Part shown: positions 1 through 13,464 of the stretch, piece by piece
How positions within the stretch are numbered: position 1 is the stretch's first letter
How the letters are laid out: each line of letters opens with the position of its first letter
From: Paralithodes platypus
Lineage: Eukaryota; Arthropoda; Malacostraca; Decapoda; Lithodidae
Length of the DNA stretch: 64,000 nt
Direction: 5' to 3'
Assembly (NCBI GenBank): GCA_032716605.1
Contig: CM064518.1
Coordinates: forward strand, 42,342,129-42,406,128
Translations under genes and position numbers: made by a program
Notes under the pieces: generated by a model
The model's database searches: none
What the model was told of the DNA's origin: nothing
The model's input: the letters and a program-made list of their open reading frames with translations, nothing else

Positions 1-502
1 GTTGTGTCCTTCACTTCCCTACACCTCCCTTCCCACTTCTCTTTACCTTCCTTCCTTCCTTCCTTCCGTCATCCCCCTCCTGCCAAGTGCCTCCCTGGTT
101 CCTTCATTACTCTTGCTTGAGGCATTTCTTCTCACTCCTTTTTTTTCGGCTTACATTTTGGGTCTTTCTTTTGCCTCTCATTATTTTACATTTTTTCTCA
201 TTTTTGTCGTTCCTTTTTTTGGTAGAATATTTCGCCTCTCATTTTCTCGATTTTTTGTTCTGCTCATTCTTGACTTTCCTTTTTGGTTAATTAAATTCTC
301 TTATCGCTCAAATGTTTCGCCTTTCGCTCTATATTTCTTTAATTTGCCTCAATTGCTGAAGACCCTTTTGAAACTGAAAAAAATCGTCTAACAGTATTCA
401 GAATAATGTTACTAGGACGGCACAGGCACAGAAAGGGTTAACATAAATACATAGGGTTTGTATTATATTCGCCCCACTTCCGGCAACCACATCAAACACA
501 TA
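1..502. other. pyrimidine-rich non-coding stretch with a family C 3' remnant
   Basis: T/C-rich sequence whose open frames translate to Phe/Leu/Ser/Pro strings and show no domain. Near 370-440 it contains a relic of the family C right half (the cgtctaa motif, then aaagggttaa). No gene is supported. Confidence 0.6.
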
Positions 503-885
503 TTAAGGGGGGTCACCGGCTTTTATTATCTTTCTCTCCTTTTCTCTCTCTCCCTGGCTTGTATCTATTCGGCCCTATTCAGCAAACTGTTTTAAGACGT
601 TTTATCCCCATCCAGGTGTCGATTTCTTCCTGGCGAGCGATAGCGAGCCAGCATTGTATGGAGAAATCCGGCTTCGCCGGAAATTTTTGTCTATCGAAAA
701 ATGTACAAATTTAGCTTGCTGTCAAAACAACAATATATATATGCTCGCTTGCTACCGCTCGCCAGAAAAATATTGACACCTGGATGGGGTAACCGTCTTA
801 AAACAGTAGGCTGAATGGGGCCGAATGGATACAAGCCAAAGAGAGAGGGAGAGAAAGATAAACAAAGCGAGGTGGGCTCCCTTAA
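503..885. mobile_element. Family B foldback TTAA element, copy B1
   Basis: Bounded by TTAA at 503-506 and 882-885, with a 375-bp interior. The two arms (about 525-655 and 738-868) are reverse complements of each other: ggcttgtat..attcggcc..aagacg..ccaggtgtc on the left is mirrored by gacacctgg..gtctt..ggccgaat..acaagcc on the right. The centre holds the CCGGCTTCGCCGG hairpin and a run close to attttt-cta-cgaaaaat. No ORF. Its right TTAA is also the left TTAA of the next element (A1). Confidence 0.85.
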
Positions 886-1194
886 GGGTAAGATTGTTTT
901 TTTATGGACCCGTTTTTCCTAATTTTTTAGTCACATTAGTTTTGACATATTAAGACGTTCGCTCCATTAGGTTGGCGACTTCTAAGACCTTTTGTGCCAT
1001 TAGCCTGATAGGGAGCCTGTAATTTAGGACAGGAAATTGTTCTACCAAAAAATATACAATTCTATATCTAAGGGGGGAGGGAGGGGGGGGGGGGTCTTGG
1101 GAGTAATATTTTAAGCTTGATGGAGGTATTGGGAGGAAACAAAATAAAATATCAACTAAATGACTAAATGAACAAATTAATACGAAATCTCCCT
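886..1194 (+). mobile_element. Family A TTAA MITE, copy A1
   Basis: Flanked by TTAA 882-885 and 1195-1198. Carries the family A landmarks in order: cccgtttttcctaa, attagttttgacatat-taagacgttc, gtgccatta, gagcctgtaattt, ttctaccaaaaaa, a G-run, aagcttgatggaggt, tgggaggaaac, and a tctccc end. Degenerate, with parts of the core missing. Non-coding. Confidence 0.8.
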
Positions 1195-1198
1195 TTAA

Positions 1199-1590
1199 CC
1201 TGTATTTTACTTCGGTAAATCTCAGCTACACCAATTATTTAACTAGAACTAAATTGTTTTACTTTGAATTTGTACTACACCTGTTACATACATTTTTAAC
1301 TATGTTGATACATTAGTTTGTGTTCGTTGTCATATATATCTTTCACTTATCAAATATATAATCTTGCATTTATATTTGAAGCAAAACTGGTATTTAACAT
1401 CTACAACTATTTCATAATTTATCATTTGCTCTCGGGTTTCGATTTTTGCATAGCTTACATCACCTTTCACTTAGCGTAGGGCATATATCTTTTTTAGATA
1501 TAAATAATTTTGTTGAAATATATCTTCTTTTCCGTCAATTCGTGTGGCAACATTCGTCTTTCACCCATAGATCAATTATTTAATTAAATT
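1199..1590. other. AT-rich DNA, nothing recognised
   Basis: No ORF of note, no repeat family shared with the rest of the window, and no RNA gene signature seen. Confidence 0.5.
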
Positions 1591-1992
1591 TTTGTATACA
1601 GTACATATTTTTGTATACAGTATATATTTTTGTATACAGTATATATTTTTGTATACAGTATATATTTTTGTATACAGTATATATTTTTGTATACATATTT
1701 TTGTATACATATTTTTGTATACAGTATATATTTTTGTATACAGTATATATTTTTGTATACAGTATATATTTTTGTATACAGTATATATTTTTGTATACAG
1801 TATATATTTTTGTATACAGTATATATTTTTGTATACAGTATATATTTTTGTATACAGTATATATTTTTGTATACAGTACATATTTTTGTATACAGTATAT
1901 ATTTTTGTATACAGTACATATTTTTGTATACAGTATATATTTTTGTATACTTTCATATTTTTGTATACAGTACATATTTTTGTATACAGGAG
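1591..1992. repeat. 19-bp minisatellite (TTTTTGTATACAGTATATA)n
   Basis: About 20 tandem copies of a 19-bp unit containing the palindrome GTATAC. Two shortened 14-bp units occur near 1690-1715 and an aberrant unit near 1950. Because 19 is not a multiple of three, open frames of Tyr/Ile/Phe/Cys occur on both strands; these are repeat artefacts. Confidence 0.95.
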
Positions 1993-2269
1993 CATCTTAC
2001 TTCTTAGCTTTCACCACCCTTCCAAATCTGTCTTTATATACTATTGAATATACTAAATTTGGCAGCCTATTAGATCCATCACTTACATCTTCTATTTCTT
2101 TTCTGCAATATCTGTCATTCGCACCAACGTCATATATTTCTTTATTTTTCTATTTCCTTGGGAGTCTTGGAAATGGAAAGTCTCAATAACACCCATGGCA
2201 GAGAATGGAGGAGGAAATTGAAGGGAAGAGAGAGAAGGGAAGAAGGGAGGAAAGAGGGGGAAGGCAGGA

Positions 2270-2270
<1 letters not shown>

Positions 2271-2316
<46 letters not shown>

Positions 2317-2317
2317 T

Positions 2318-2371
<54 letters not shown>

Positions 2372-2412
2372 TGTGTGAGAGTGTGTGAGAGAGAGAGAGA
2401 GAGAGAGAGTTA
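2271..2412. repeat. (GA)n microsatellite with GATA and GT interruptions
   Basis: Nearly pure AG dinucleotides interrupted by gatatagatag and gtgtgtgagagtgtgtg. It is flanked on the left by a purine-rich gaaggga tract. Confidence 0.95.
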
Positions 2413-2474
2413 GAGTTAGAGATAGTGTTTCCCTCTCACGTAATAACCTCTTTACCTTCCTGCTCTGTGTGATG

Positions 2475-2684
2475 TCTGTGCTCTCCCTCTGTCTGTCTGT
2501 CTTGTCTGTCGGTTTGCCTTTGTCTGTCTGTCTGTGCTCTCCCTCACTGTATGTCTGTCTTGTCTGTCTTGTCTGTCTGTCTGTCTGCCTGTCTCTCTGT
2601 CTCGTGGATGTACCTCTAGTCACTTGCTATTTTTCTCTCGCTCTCTGTATAGCATTTTTATTTAGGTCTGATTGCCTTTATTTA

Positions 2685-2757
<73 letters not shown>
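2475..2757. repeat. (CTGT)n-rich tract followed by a (CT)n microsatellite
   Basis: Runs of ctgtctgtctg at 2490-2600, then a pure CT array at 2690-2757. Open frames here read as Leu/Ser/Val/Cys strings and are not coding. Confidence 0.9.
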
Positions 2758-2761
<4 letters not shown>

Positions 2762-2993
2762 AAAAATTTCCTCTAGTCAAGCTCTCCCACCTGAATATAA
2801 TCTCTCAATTTTTTTACTGCTTATATATTTTTTTCCTCGAATACCACGAGTTGGATATGTACCCCCGCCTCTTTCTTTGCACCCCAATGTAATCTGCGTG
2901 TCTGTCTGTCTGTCTGTCTGTCTGCCAACCTGTCTGTGTTATTCTGTCCGTCTATCTGTTTATCTGTTCGCCTGTCTATCCATCGTCCAACCG

Positions 2994-3110
2994 TTAAGGG
3001 GAGATGGGTCGTTTTTCTGGACCCCTTCTTTTTCATGTTTAGCCCCATTAGTTTTCAGATTTTAAGACATTCGGCCGATTAGTTTGGCGATTTTAACAGT
3101 TTATTTTTCG
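2994..3110 (+). mobile_element. Family A MITE, 5' fragment (A2)
   Basis: Begins with TTAA (2994-2997) and GGGGAGATGGGTCG, continues through ctggacccc, tttagccccattag and two approximately 32-bp modules, then stops before the hairpin core. Right end absent. Confidence 0.8.
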
Positions 3111-3835
<725 letters not shown>

Positions 3836-3894
3836 AGCGTTTCGGGGCTTATATTGTGAGACAGACATACGAAGAATAAAAGGAAATATAGAAA

Positions 3895-4545
3895 CATGAA
3901 GAAAAATATGCTCACATACAAATAAATAGATACACACACACACACACACGGATACAGTACACATAAAGACAAATATGCACACATACAGACCAATATACGT
4001 ACGTTAAGAGAAGGTTCGCACATAAAGAAAAGTATACACACTTGAAGAAAAAGGTACACTTAAAGAAAAAGATATAAATATATAAATGAAAAGATACACG
4101 CAAAGAAAGATACACACATAAAAAGAAGATACCCAAAGACAAATATACACACACAAATAACAGGATATACACATAAATAATAAAGATACACACATCAAGA
4201 AAAAAGATACTCACATAAATAAAATGATACACAAAAAAAGATACTCACATAAATAAAAAAATACACATAAAGAAAAAGATACTCACATAAATAAAAAAAT
4301 ACACATATAAAGAAAAAGATACTCACATAAATAAAAAGATACACACATAAAGGCAATGATACCCACATAAAGAAAAGGAAATACACATACAAAGATACAC
4401 ACATTAATAAACAGATACACATACAGAAAGAGATACCCACATACAGAAAAAAGATACTCATACAAAAAGAGATACACAAAGGAACAAAAATACAAATCAT
4501 CACCGAAAACAAATACGCAGCAAAGAAGTATACACAAACAAATTA
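3895..4545. repeat. degenerate minisatellite of gatacacacataaagaaaaa type
   Basis: Roughly 20-36 bp irregular repeats built from gatacacacataaa and aaagaaaaa words, repeated more than 20 times. The strongest register is in 4195-4470. Minus-strand frames give Cys/Val/Tyr-rich artefact peptides. Confidence 0.8.
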
Positions 4546-4799
4546 ATAGAAAACAAAACAAAAAAGGATTTAGGTCATGTCTACCTGGTGTAATATGTCT
4601 GGTGATATTTGGCTGCGGTGAATGTTTAAGGTCATGCAACAACACAACCCAACAAATATAATGCTTCAACAAATACGACAAACTATCAACATTGTGTTTC
4701 CCTCAAGAGCCTCAACAACAATAGCCTATACCTCTCCCTGGCAAATGTAGTTAGAAATAACTAATTATTAAACAAAGAATAAGATATCTAGTATGCAGA

Positions 4800-5040
4800 G
4801 TGGGCGATACCACTCTGCTTACGCAGAGTTGATGAGAGGTCTTTTAGTAAGCGCAATTTTTCTCCTTTGAGATTCAGTAGCGTTGTAATAGCCAACAGAG
4901 GCAATATCCCATCCCCTTGCTCAAGGGATACAGTAACCAACCGGGGTTTAGTGGAAACCTTCACACCCTAGCGCGGCGCTAACGCTCGATTCCTGAGTAG
5001 GAAGTCAAGACACTATCCACTAGACCAGCCGGTTAGCTGG
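4800..5040 (-). mobile_element. tRNA-headed SINE, family 1 (degenerate)
   Basis: On the minus strand the head reads ggctggtctagtggatagtg, an RNA polymerase III A-box type sequence. It is followed downstream by gaaggtttccac and the near-palindromic cttgagcaaggggatggg. The same tail motif (cttgagcaaggagatggg) follows the tRNA-like head at 34507 on the plus strand, which links the two copies. The B box is not clear. Confidence 0.55.
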
Positions 5041-5079
5041 TCGATTATCATAATTGATCATAATTAACTTGTAATAGCT

Positions 5080-5760
5080 GTGGAGTATCTCTCTTTCTTC
5101 TTCTATTACGCCCGTTATGTCTTCTGGTTCTTCATCTTCTCTTTCCCTTCTTGTTTTCCTCCTTCGTCTCCTATGTTGCCTGTTCGGTGCCCCATTGTTG
5201 ATGTATACTTTATCGCAACACCACATCTTTTATATGCACGACCAACAAAATATGCCTCCATGCTCCTTCTTCTTATTTCTTGCTTCTTCTATTACTCCTT
5301 TTATTTCTTGTTTTATTTGTTTTCATCTTCTATTTTCTTCTAGTTTTCCCCCTCCGTGCTCCTTCATCTTCTCCTTCTTCTTCTTCCTCGTCTCCCTTTC
5401 TTCTTCTTCTACTACTCCTGCTACTATCACATTTGTCCGCTTCTTGTTCTCCTTTTCCTGGCCTGGGTCCATTGTTGATGTATGCTTTATCGCGCCACAC
5501 CCCTCACCACCACAACCTTCACACGCCAACGCAAATATTATACCTCCGTGTTTCTTGCTTCTTCTTCTTCTTGCTTCTTCTTCTTCTTCTTTTTCTTCTT
5601 CTTCTTCCGCTTTTCCGTATTATAATTTGCTTTATCTTGTAGTTTTTTCTCTTATCCTCTTTCTCCTTTCCCTCATCACAAGTATTACACGCTAACACAT
5701 ATATTATACCTACGTGCTTCTTCTTCTTCTTCTGTATTTTCATCGGAGTTTATTTCTTAA
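5080..5760. repeat. CTT-rich degenerate long-unit repeat
   Basis: The phrase cattgttgatgtatrctttatcgc recurs about 288 bp apart (near 5195 and 5470). The phrase tattataccta/tccgtg, followed by (CTT)n, recurs near 5538 and 5702. The whole block looks like decayed large tandem units of pyrimidine-rich DNA. ORFs on both strands are low complexity. Confidence 0.65.
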
Positions 5761-7127
5761 TATTTGATTTGTCTTTTTTTTGTTTTGTTTTTTATTATGC
5801 TTCCGTGTGTCTTTTTCTTCGCCTCCTTGTAGTTTTATATTGTGCTTGGTATAGCGGGGTTTTCAATGTTAGTAACTCGACACCATCCGTTCGACACGTA
5901 TCCTTTAGCTCATCAATTAGCATGTGTCTCTGTACGTGTATGATCTTAAAATGACTCTCCATCTCACATGCAATCTCAAACATTAAGAACATGGCAAGAA
6001 AACATTGGCATTATTGACAAATTAAATTAAATTTTAGACATTTAGCACCTTACAGCTGACGAAAGTGGATTTTATCTAGTCGATTAAACATTTAAAGTTG
6101 TACACTGTAGGTGAGTTGTCAAATCGAGGTGAGTGGGTAAATTTTGGCTAACAGATGGATTTTGTCGAGTGGTTCGCTGGGCATCGAAAAGTTGATATGT
6201 GTGGCCAAATGGTTGACTGGGAAGCCACTGTGGTAATGGCTTGGCTATTGACCAATATTGTGGCTGGCTGGCTAAAAGCTTGACTGGCTGTCCAAAAGTA
6301 CAGCCCGGTGTCCAAAACCACCACAATGCTGGAGGGTCCTTGTGGGTGTAAATTATAGATTTGTTGCCATATTGTTGAAACTGTTAACTGATAAGATAAC
6401 GGAGTTATCTTGCTCCTTGGCACCTGCTTTAACAACTGATTGGACGTTTTAAATGTTCTTCTTTTCCGTGACGCCATCTTGTTATGAACAAACGCCCGCT
6501 ACCACACACTCTCGTGGACAGGTCTGTTTTATTTTTATTTTGTCATTTATTTATTTTGTTGTTTTCTCCTCAGAATCACAACCCGTCAATTCAATACTCA
6601 AGCTCTGCAAAAGATGTGCTGCACACCGATAAGTTGTTTATCCTTGTCATAAGGCCTATATTTTTTTTATAAAAGTATCTACGTTATCTATTAATTAAAA
6701 TATCTTGATCCCTTGACCAGACTGTAGTATAGCCAAATGCTACTCAGCGCACGATCATGAGGTTTGCAGATCGATAACACTGCATATTATTGCAGTATGT
6801 AAGGAGATATTATTGTTCACTTTGATGCGGGACTCAACTCTGGTTGCCATGGCGACCAGTTAGCAGCTATCGCCGGATAAAATAGGTTAAATAAATTATA
6901 TTTTCATGTTGTAAGAGCACATTGATGAAAGTTCTTCAGTATCGTATCCCTACGACCAAGAATATGCCAATGTTTGCTTATTTTTACCCTTGGAATTCAC
7001 TCTTTATTTCCTTTAATAAAACTACTACATACTAATAGTAACGGATAACCTATTTTTTAGTGGAATAATATTTGCATTTAGCCCATCAAATCAGAAATGA
7101 TTCACAGATTCCATAGAGAACAAATAA
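5761..7127. other. no gene; short degenerate tggctgg-rich patch
   Basis: Around 6160-6330 words such as tggctggctggc and ttgactggctgtccaaaag recur imperfectly. The frames through it show no conserved domain. The rest is AT-rich without recognised features. Confidence 0.5.
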
Positions 7128-7485
7128 CGTAATCCAGGTGGATGTGCTTTCCTCATATATGTGTCCTATTTGGTTATCAATGGTTCCACTTTCCCAAGGA
7201 TCTCTTTGGGGCTGGGTCCATTCTCATAAAGTTTTTGAAGTCTGCAGGATCCTGTGCTTCCATTTCCTTCATTAGGTACTCGCAACACCCAAATTTCTTT
7301 CGCCGTACAAGCCATGGCCTCGTCCACACCGACCGCTTTTTATGGTTCTTCCTTTTCTTCTCCATTGCCTCCTCCTCCTCCTTGACTTGCTGCTCATATA
7401 AAACAGCTAACAAACACAGCCGCTGATTAGTTATATCACAGTGCAGCCGCAGTAATTCTAAATCACGTATGTCCTGCATAGACAT
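7128..7485 (-). pseudogene. PIF/Harbinger (HARBI1/ALP1-like) transposase, N-terminal relic
   Basis: The 102-codon minus-strand frame (7485 to 7177) contains a Glu/Lys-rich stretch, then the block W-T-R-P-W-L-V-R-R-K, then EYLMKEMEAQDPADF and NFMRMDP. This order matches the N-terminal region of Harbinger-type transposases and the host HARBI1/ALP1 proteins derived from them (WVRPWL..R, a short acidic helix, then ..Y.NF.RM.P). After RMDP the homologous reading moves to another frame (EILGKVEPLITK), meets a TAG stop near 7168, and continues MRKAHPPGLR to about 7130 before homology is lost. The catalytic DDE nuclease domain is therefore absent, so this is a dead fragment. The family link is from remembered motif order and has not been tested by a search. 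An exon of a host HARBI1-like gene is less likely because of the frame break and stop. Confidence 0.7.
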
Positions 7486-7990
7486 TGCTGAGACTTGACA
7501 AGTATGTGGGAAGGTTCAGGTGAGAATGGTGTGTGAGCCTCGCAAATGCTATATATCAGCAAATAAGAGGGTGGCGGGTGGGGCATAATTACCTGAGAAA
7601 AATTAGAAAAAGTCTCACATTACCATCGTTCAATGTCTACAACATCGCTGACATGTTGGCAGCGGTGTTGGCAACGATTTGCCGAGAAAACTTGCTATGA
7701 TCGCATGAGGTAGTTCTGTAACGGCTGCCTGAAATTCAAATTTCACTGTTGCCCGATGTTGTTGCCGATGAAATCTTCATCGGCGAGGCATCGCATATGT
7801 TGCCGACGATGTTGCCGACTATCGCCAAACATGTTGCCGAGACCTCGGCAACATTCTTATTGTAATGGTCATAATTTGAAAATCGTTCCAATTTGTTGCG
7901 AAAGTCAGACGACAAGCAGACGGCGACAGAAAATTGTGTCGAATCGTACAAGTGGGAAAGACCCTTTAATGTCACGATAGGCACGAGAGA
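7486..7990. other. CGGCAACA-rich patch, no gene
   Basis: Between 7620 and 7875 variants of gttgccga and its complement tcggcaac recur about ten times in both orientations, giving potential local hairpins. It may be a degenerate inverted-repeat element, but I could not define ends. Confidence 0.4.
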
Positions 7991-8098
7991 GGGGACGAAA
8001 GGTCTTAAAATCACCAAACTAATGGAACTATCTTCTTAAAATTTCAAAGCTAATGGGACTACAGATGAAGGAGAAATAACAGCTCCCTCCCCTTATCT
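7990..8098 (-). mobile_element. Family A MITE fragment (A3)
   Basis: Reverse-oriented left portion: cgaaaggtcttaaaatcaccaaactaatgg, a module repeat, then gggactacagatgaaggaga and a ctccccttat end. The hairpin core is missing. Confidence 0.65.
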
Positions 8099-8249
8099 AA
8101 AATTACGCCGTTACAAATTCAACGCTAATAATAATGTTCGTACTGCCAATAGCCAAGTAGCTACACCTTAGTACTTCGGGCGTATTGAGAGTTGCTGTCG
8201 AGTACCAGCACCACTTGAAGAGATCAAGTGTTTATTATACAGTCACATG

Positions 8250-9150
<901 letters not shown>

Positions 9151-9159
9151 CAGTTTTAT

Positions 9160-11820
9160 CCGTAACATAGTACACGTAACGAGAGAGCTATACTGAAACC
9201 AATAACTTGAATAAGAAGCTAATATCATCATTGAGTGTTGCAAAGGATGCACCGCCTCTCCAGTTGACTTCCATTTCCTTTGGTACATATATAGCTTCAC
9301 TAACTCCACTCAATAATGTATGTTCCTCTATATATTTGTCTGTGTTTGCACGTTTATATAATATATGCGTAAGGTTGCCACGACTTATACCTGGGACAAA
9401 ATCTGTGAATGAGTGATGGGATTAGTGTTCTCATAGGTTTCTATAAGTTTTAGAGGTGTCCATGAATTAATACTATTGTTTGAAGTGAGTAAGACTATAA
9501 TACATTTTCATAATTACTTTACATTAATCTGTTATGATGACAAACTACAGCCAGTTTTCTTCAGGGTGTATATCAGGTTCGTGTCTTAGAAATAGGCGCC
9601 TTTACACATGAGGATATTGTGTGACGAAGTGGCTTGAAATGAAGCACATATGCTTGTTAAGCTCATTCTACATTTTACATTTGTTCAATGACGCCATCAA
9701 ATATTAATAGGTACAAACAGTAAAGATTTCGATATAGGTTCTTGCTACAGCCCTGCTAAAGCGCTTGTGTTTTATTACTGAATGCATTTTACTCCACAAT
9801 TTCCCTCATTTTACAAACCCAGCTTTCTTGTGGGGGTGTATTTTCACGTATATTCCTACTAAATTAATTCCGCACTTAAATAATGTAACCACTCAATTAA
9901 GGTCTGGAAGGTCTGGAAGGTCTGCAATGACGGAATATCTAGACATAAATGCGAACTAAATTGGCGCATCTAAACTAAAATTTCACTTTATAATTATTAA
10001 GAATCTTAGTATAATACAGACTTTTATAAATGTGTTTGTGTGTTTGTGTGTGTGGGTGTGTAGGCCTCGAAGTTAAAGAGTAACACCCCGCATGACCTGT
10101 TGAATATTATCAAATCATTACTTACAGATCGCGCATTCTTGTTGGATGTATTAGCTCACACAATATTACGACCAATTCACTTCAGTCAACACTATCACAC
10201 ATTACGATCATCACAGAACTGACACCACATTGATCCGCTGACTCCGCTCGTTACAGGTGGTTCACTCAAGCGCAAGTATCGAGTGTGAACCAGCAGACCA
10301 TTCGGACCAATAAATCGCAACCAAGGTCATATTCCAGACCTAATTTAACTTAACCCCTTCACCACCATGACGTAATGTTCATCCTATTCTGCCAACCATT
10401 AGACGATTTTCTTTATTTTGTAATCTTTTATAACTCAAATGGGTAAATACGATCTCGATAAATTCTCTTAGTAATATACGTCCTGCATAATATCATCTAA
10501 GTTTTGCCAGAATTAAAAGTATAAAGATGCCAGGAAAGAGTTATACGAGCTAAAGAGTTAGTATAGATGGTTTGTACCCCAGTAAATCCTTAGAAACTGA
10601 AACAAAAATTATCAAATGTTATCCAGAATACAACACAAATGGCATGATCGTATGCTACAGAGGTTTAATTGTCATTCGATATAGGACAGGCAACTCCCTT
10701 CCCACATGTTTCAAGTTTTTATGATAATCCAATGCGCGAAAAGATCCAGAACACTACACATATTGGTGTACAGTAACATCGTGTTCAGCAACAGGAGGAG
10801 ATTAATAACATCATAAAATAATGAGGATTAATAACACTAAATTATGTATTAGTTTATAGAAATAAAAATAAAGAACATTGTTGCAATTATTTCATACAGT
10901 AGACTAGCTAAGTCCTTTGAATTTGGTTCCGGAAAAAGAAGACTTAAAATTATGAAAAAATGTACGGATTCAAAAAACATTTTTATTGGCACTCTGTGGA
11001 AATAATCAAATTTGAGCTGGCTAATACGTGTGACCCAACCAATATTAACCTGTCAATCACTTTCGGAAGCTTGTGAAAAGAGAACAAAATTATTAGGTCA
11101 TTTGATGAATGAGGGATTTTTGGAAAATTCTCGATCCGCCTTTATGCTTATTTTAACTCTATATATTTATTTGTAATTATGTGTTTCTTGATTTCATAGC
11201 TTATACAATGACAGGGAGCGTCAGCTACATTCATGATACTTGGGCCCAGGTTAGAGCTCTATCTTTCCACTGATAAAAATGTGGTTAACACCCTAGGTGT
11301 TTATTTGTGAAAGCAAACTATTTCTACTGACTATTTATGTCATCAACCTAGGGCAAGGTTATAGAACATGGCCGCCAAACGTATACTGTGGTTGGTTGAT
11401 GGTAGATATTGCATGTTTGATAGTACACTCATGAATAGTTATAACATTGGATACTTGTACGTCTAAGGGGGTAGAGTTTATATACAGATGAATATACAGA
11501 CAAATGGAAATAATGTTGATACCCAAATCGTGTTGGAGCCACTGCTAGAGCTGTATCGTGTATCAGAAATAATGACCACAACTGTACACTCGGATGCCAT
11601 AGTCTCTAGCCCATTCATAACAAATTCGTGGAAACCCTATATTTTTCTTTATGCCATCATAACTATCTGGCATGATGTGTGTTTAAACGTGCTGTTCAAT
11701 AAACAGTATATACAGTTTTGTAGTTAATGTATAGAACATTATATTCATAAATTCGTATCCAGAGATATGCTTCCATAATTAGAAATAGGTGAAGTCCACG
11801 AATTCGTATGAGTGAGGAAG
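9160..11820. other. AT-rich, no gene recognised
   Basis: About 2.6 kb with only short ORFs lacking any family resemblance. A family C 5' relic (taaccccttcaccaccatgacg, then attagacgatttt) sits at about 10348-10420. A short inverted pair, ggttcactc and gagtgtgaacc, lies near 10259-10291. Confidence 0.55.
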
Positions 11821-13464
11821 CGATTAAGGCATCCCAGTGTACCTACAACAAGCACCATAACTCTGATCGATTAAGGCATCCCAGAGTACCTACAACAAGC
11901 ACCATAACTCTGACCGATTAAGGCATCCCAGTGTACCTACAACAAGCACCATAACTCTGATCGATTAAGGCATCCCAGTGTACCTACAACAAGCACCATA
12001 ACTCTGATCGATTAAGGCATCCCAGTGTACCTACAACAAGCACCATAACTCTGATCGATTAAGGCATCCCAGTGTACCTACAACAAGCACCATAACTCTG
12101 ACCGATTAAGGCATCCCAGTGTACCTACAACAAGCACCATAACTCTGATCGATTAAGGCATCCCAGTGTACCTACAACAAGCACCATAACTCTGATCGAT
12201 TAAGGCATCCCAGTGTACCTACAACAAGCACCATAACTCTGATCGATTAAGGCATCCCAGTGTACCTAGAACAAGCACCATAACTCTTATCGATTAAGGC
12301 ATCCCAGTGTACCTAGAACAAGCACCATAACTCTGACCGATTAAGGCATCCCAGTGTACCTAGAACAAGCACCATAACTCTGATCGATTAAGGCATCCCA
12401 GTGTACCTAGAACAAGCACCATAACTCTGATCGATTAAGGCATCCCATGTACCTACAACAAGCACCATAACTCTGATCGATTAAGGCATCCCAGTGTACC
12501 TACAACAAGCACCATAACTCTGACCGATTAAGGCATCCCAGTGTACCTACAACAAGCACCATAACTCTGATCGATTAAGGCATCCCAGTGTACCTACAAC
12601 AAGCACCATAACTCTGATCGATTAAGGCATCCCAGTGTACCTAGAACAAGCACCATAACTCTGATCGATTAAGGCATCCCAGTGTACCTAGAACAAGCAC
12701 CATAACTCTTATCGATTAAGGCATCCCAGTGTACCTAGAACAAGCACCATAACTCTGACCGATTAAGGCATCCCAGTGTACCTAGAACAAGCACCATAAC
12801 TCTGACCGATTAAGGCATCCCAGTGTACCTAGAACAAGCACCATAACTCTGACCGATTAAGGCATCCCAGTGTACCTAGAACAAGCACCATAACTCTGAC
12901 CGATTAAGGCATCCCAGTGTACCTAGAACAAGCACCATAACTCTGACCGATTAAGGCATCCCAGTGTACCTAGAACAAGCACCATAACTCTGACCGATTA
13001 AGGCATCCCAGTGTACCTAGAACAAGCACCATAACTCTGACCGATTAAGGCATCCCAGTGTACCTAGAACAAGCACCATAACTCTGACCAATTATGGCAT
13101 CCGAGTGTACCTAGAACAAGCACCATAACTCTGACCGATTAAGGCATCCCAGTGTACCTAGAACAAGCACCATAACTCTGACCGATTAAGGCATCCCAGT
13201 GTACCTAGAACAAGCACCATAACTCTGACCGATTATGGCATCCCAGTGTACCTAGAACAAGCACCATAACTCTGACCGATTATGGCATCCCAGTGTACCT
13301 AGAACAAGCACCATAACTCTGACCGATTAAGGCATCCCAGTGCTGTACAACAAGCACCATAACTCTGACCGATTAAGGCATCCCAGTGTACCTAGAACAA
13401 GCACCATAACTCTGACCGATTAAGGCATCCGAGTGTAGCTAGAACAAGCACCATAACTCTGATC
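11821..13464. repeat. 47-bp satellite array, about 35 copies
   Basis: Unit: cgattaaggcatcccagtg, then tacctacaacaagcacc, then ataactctgat/c. Copies are nearly identical, with diagnostic variants (ctacaac versus ctagaac; gatcg versus gaccg). The 5' third is mostly ctacaac/gatcg and the 3' half is almost uniformly ctagaac/gaccg. One unit near 13335 has a shortened gtgctgtacaac segment. Confidence 0.97.

Noticed and set aside
1576..2189. Overlapping Tyr/Ile/Cys-rich ORFs on both strands
   Set aside because: All arise from the 19-bp minisatellite; six open frames at once argue for repeat, not gene.
11821..13464. Possible CRISPR-like array
   Set aside because: The repeats are directly contiguous 47-bp units with no unique spacers, and the genome is eukaryotic. 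The same holds for the 58-bp and 51-bp arrays.
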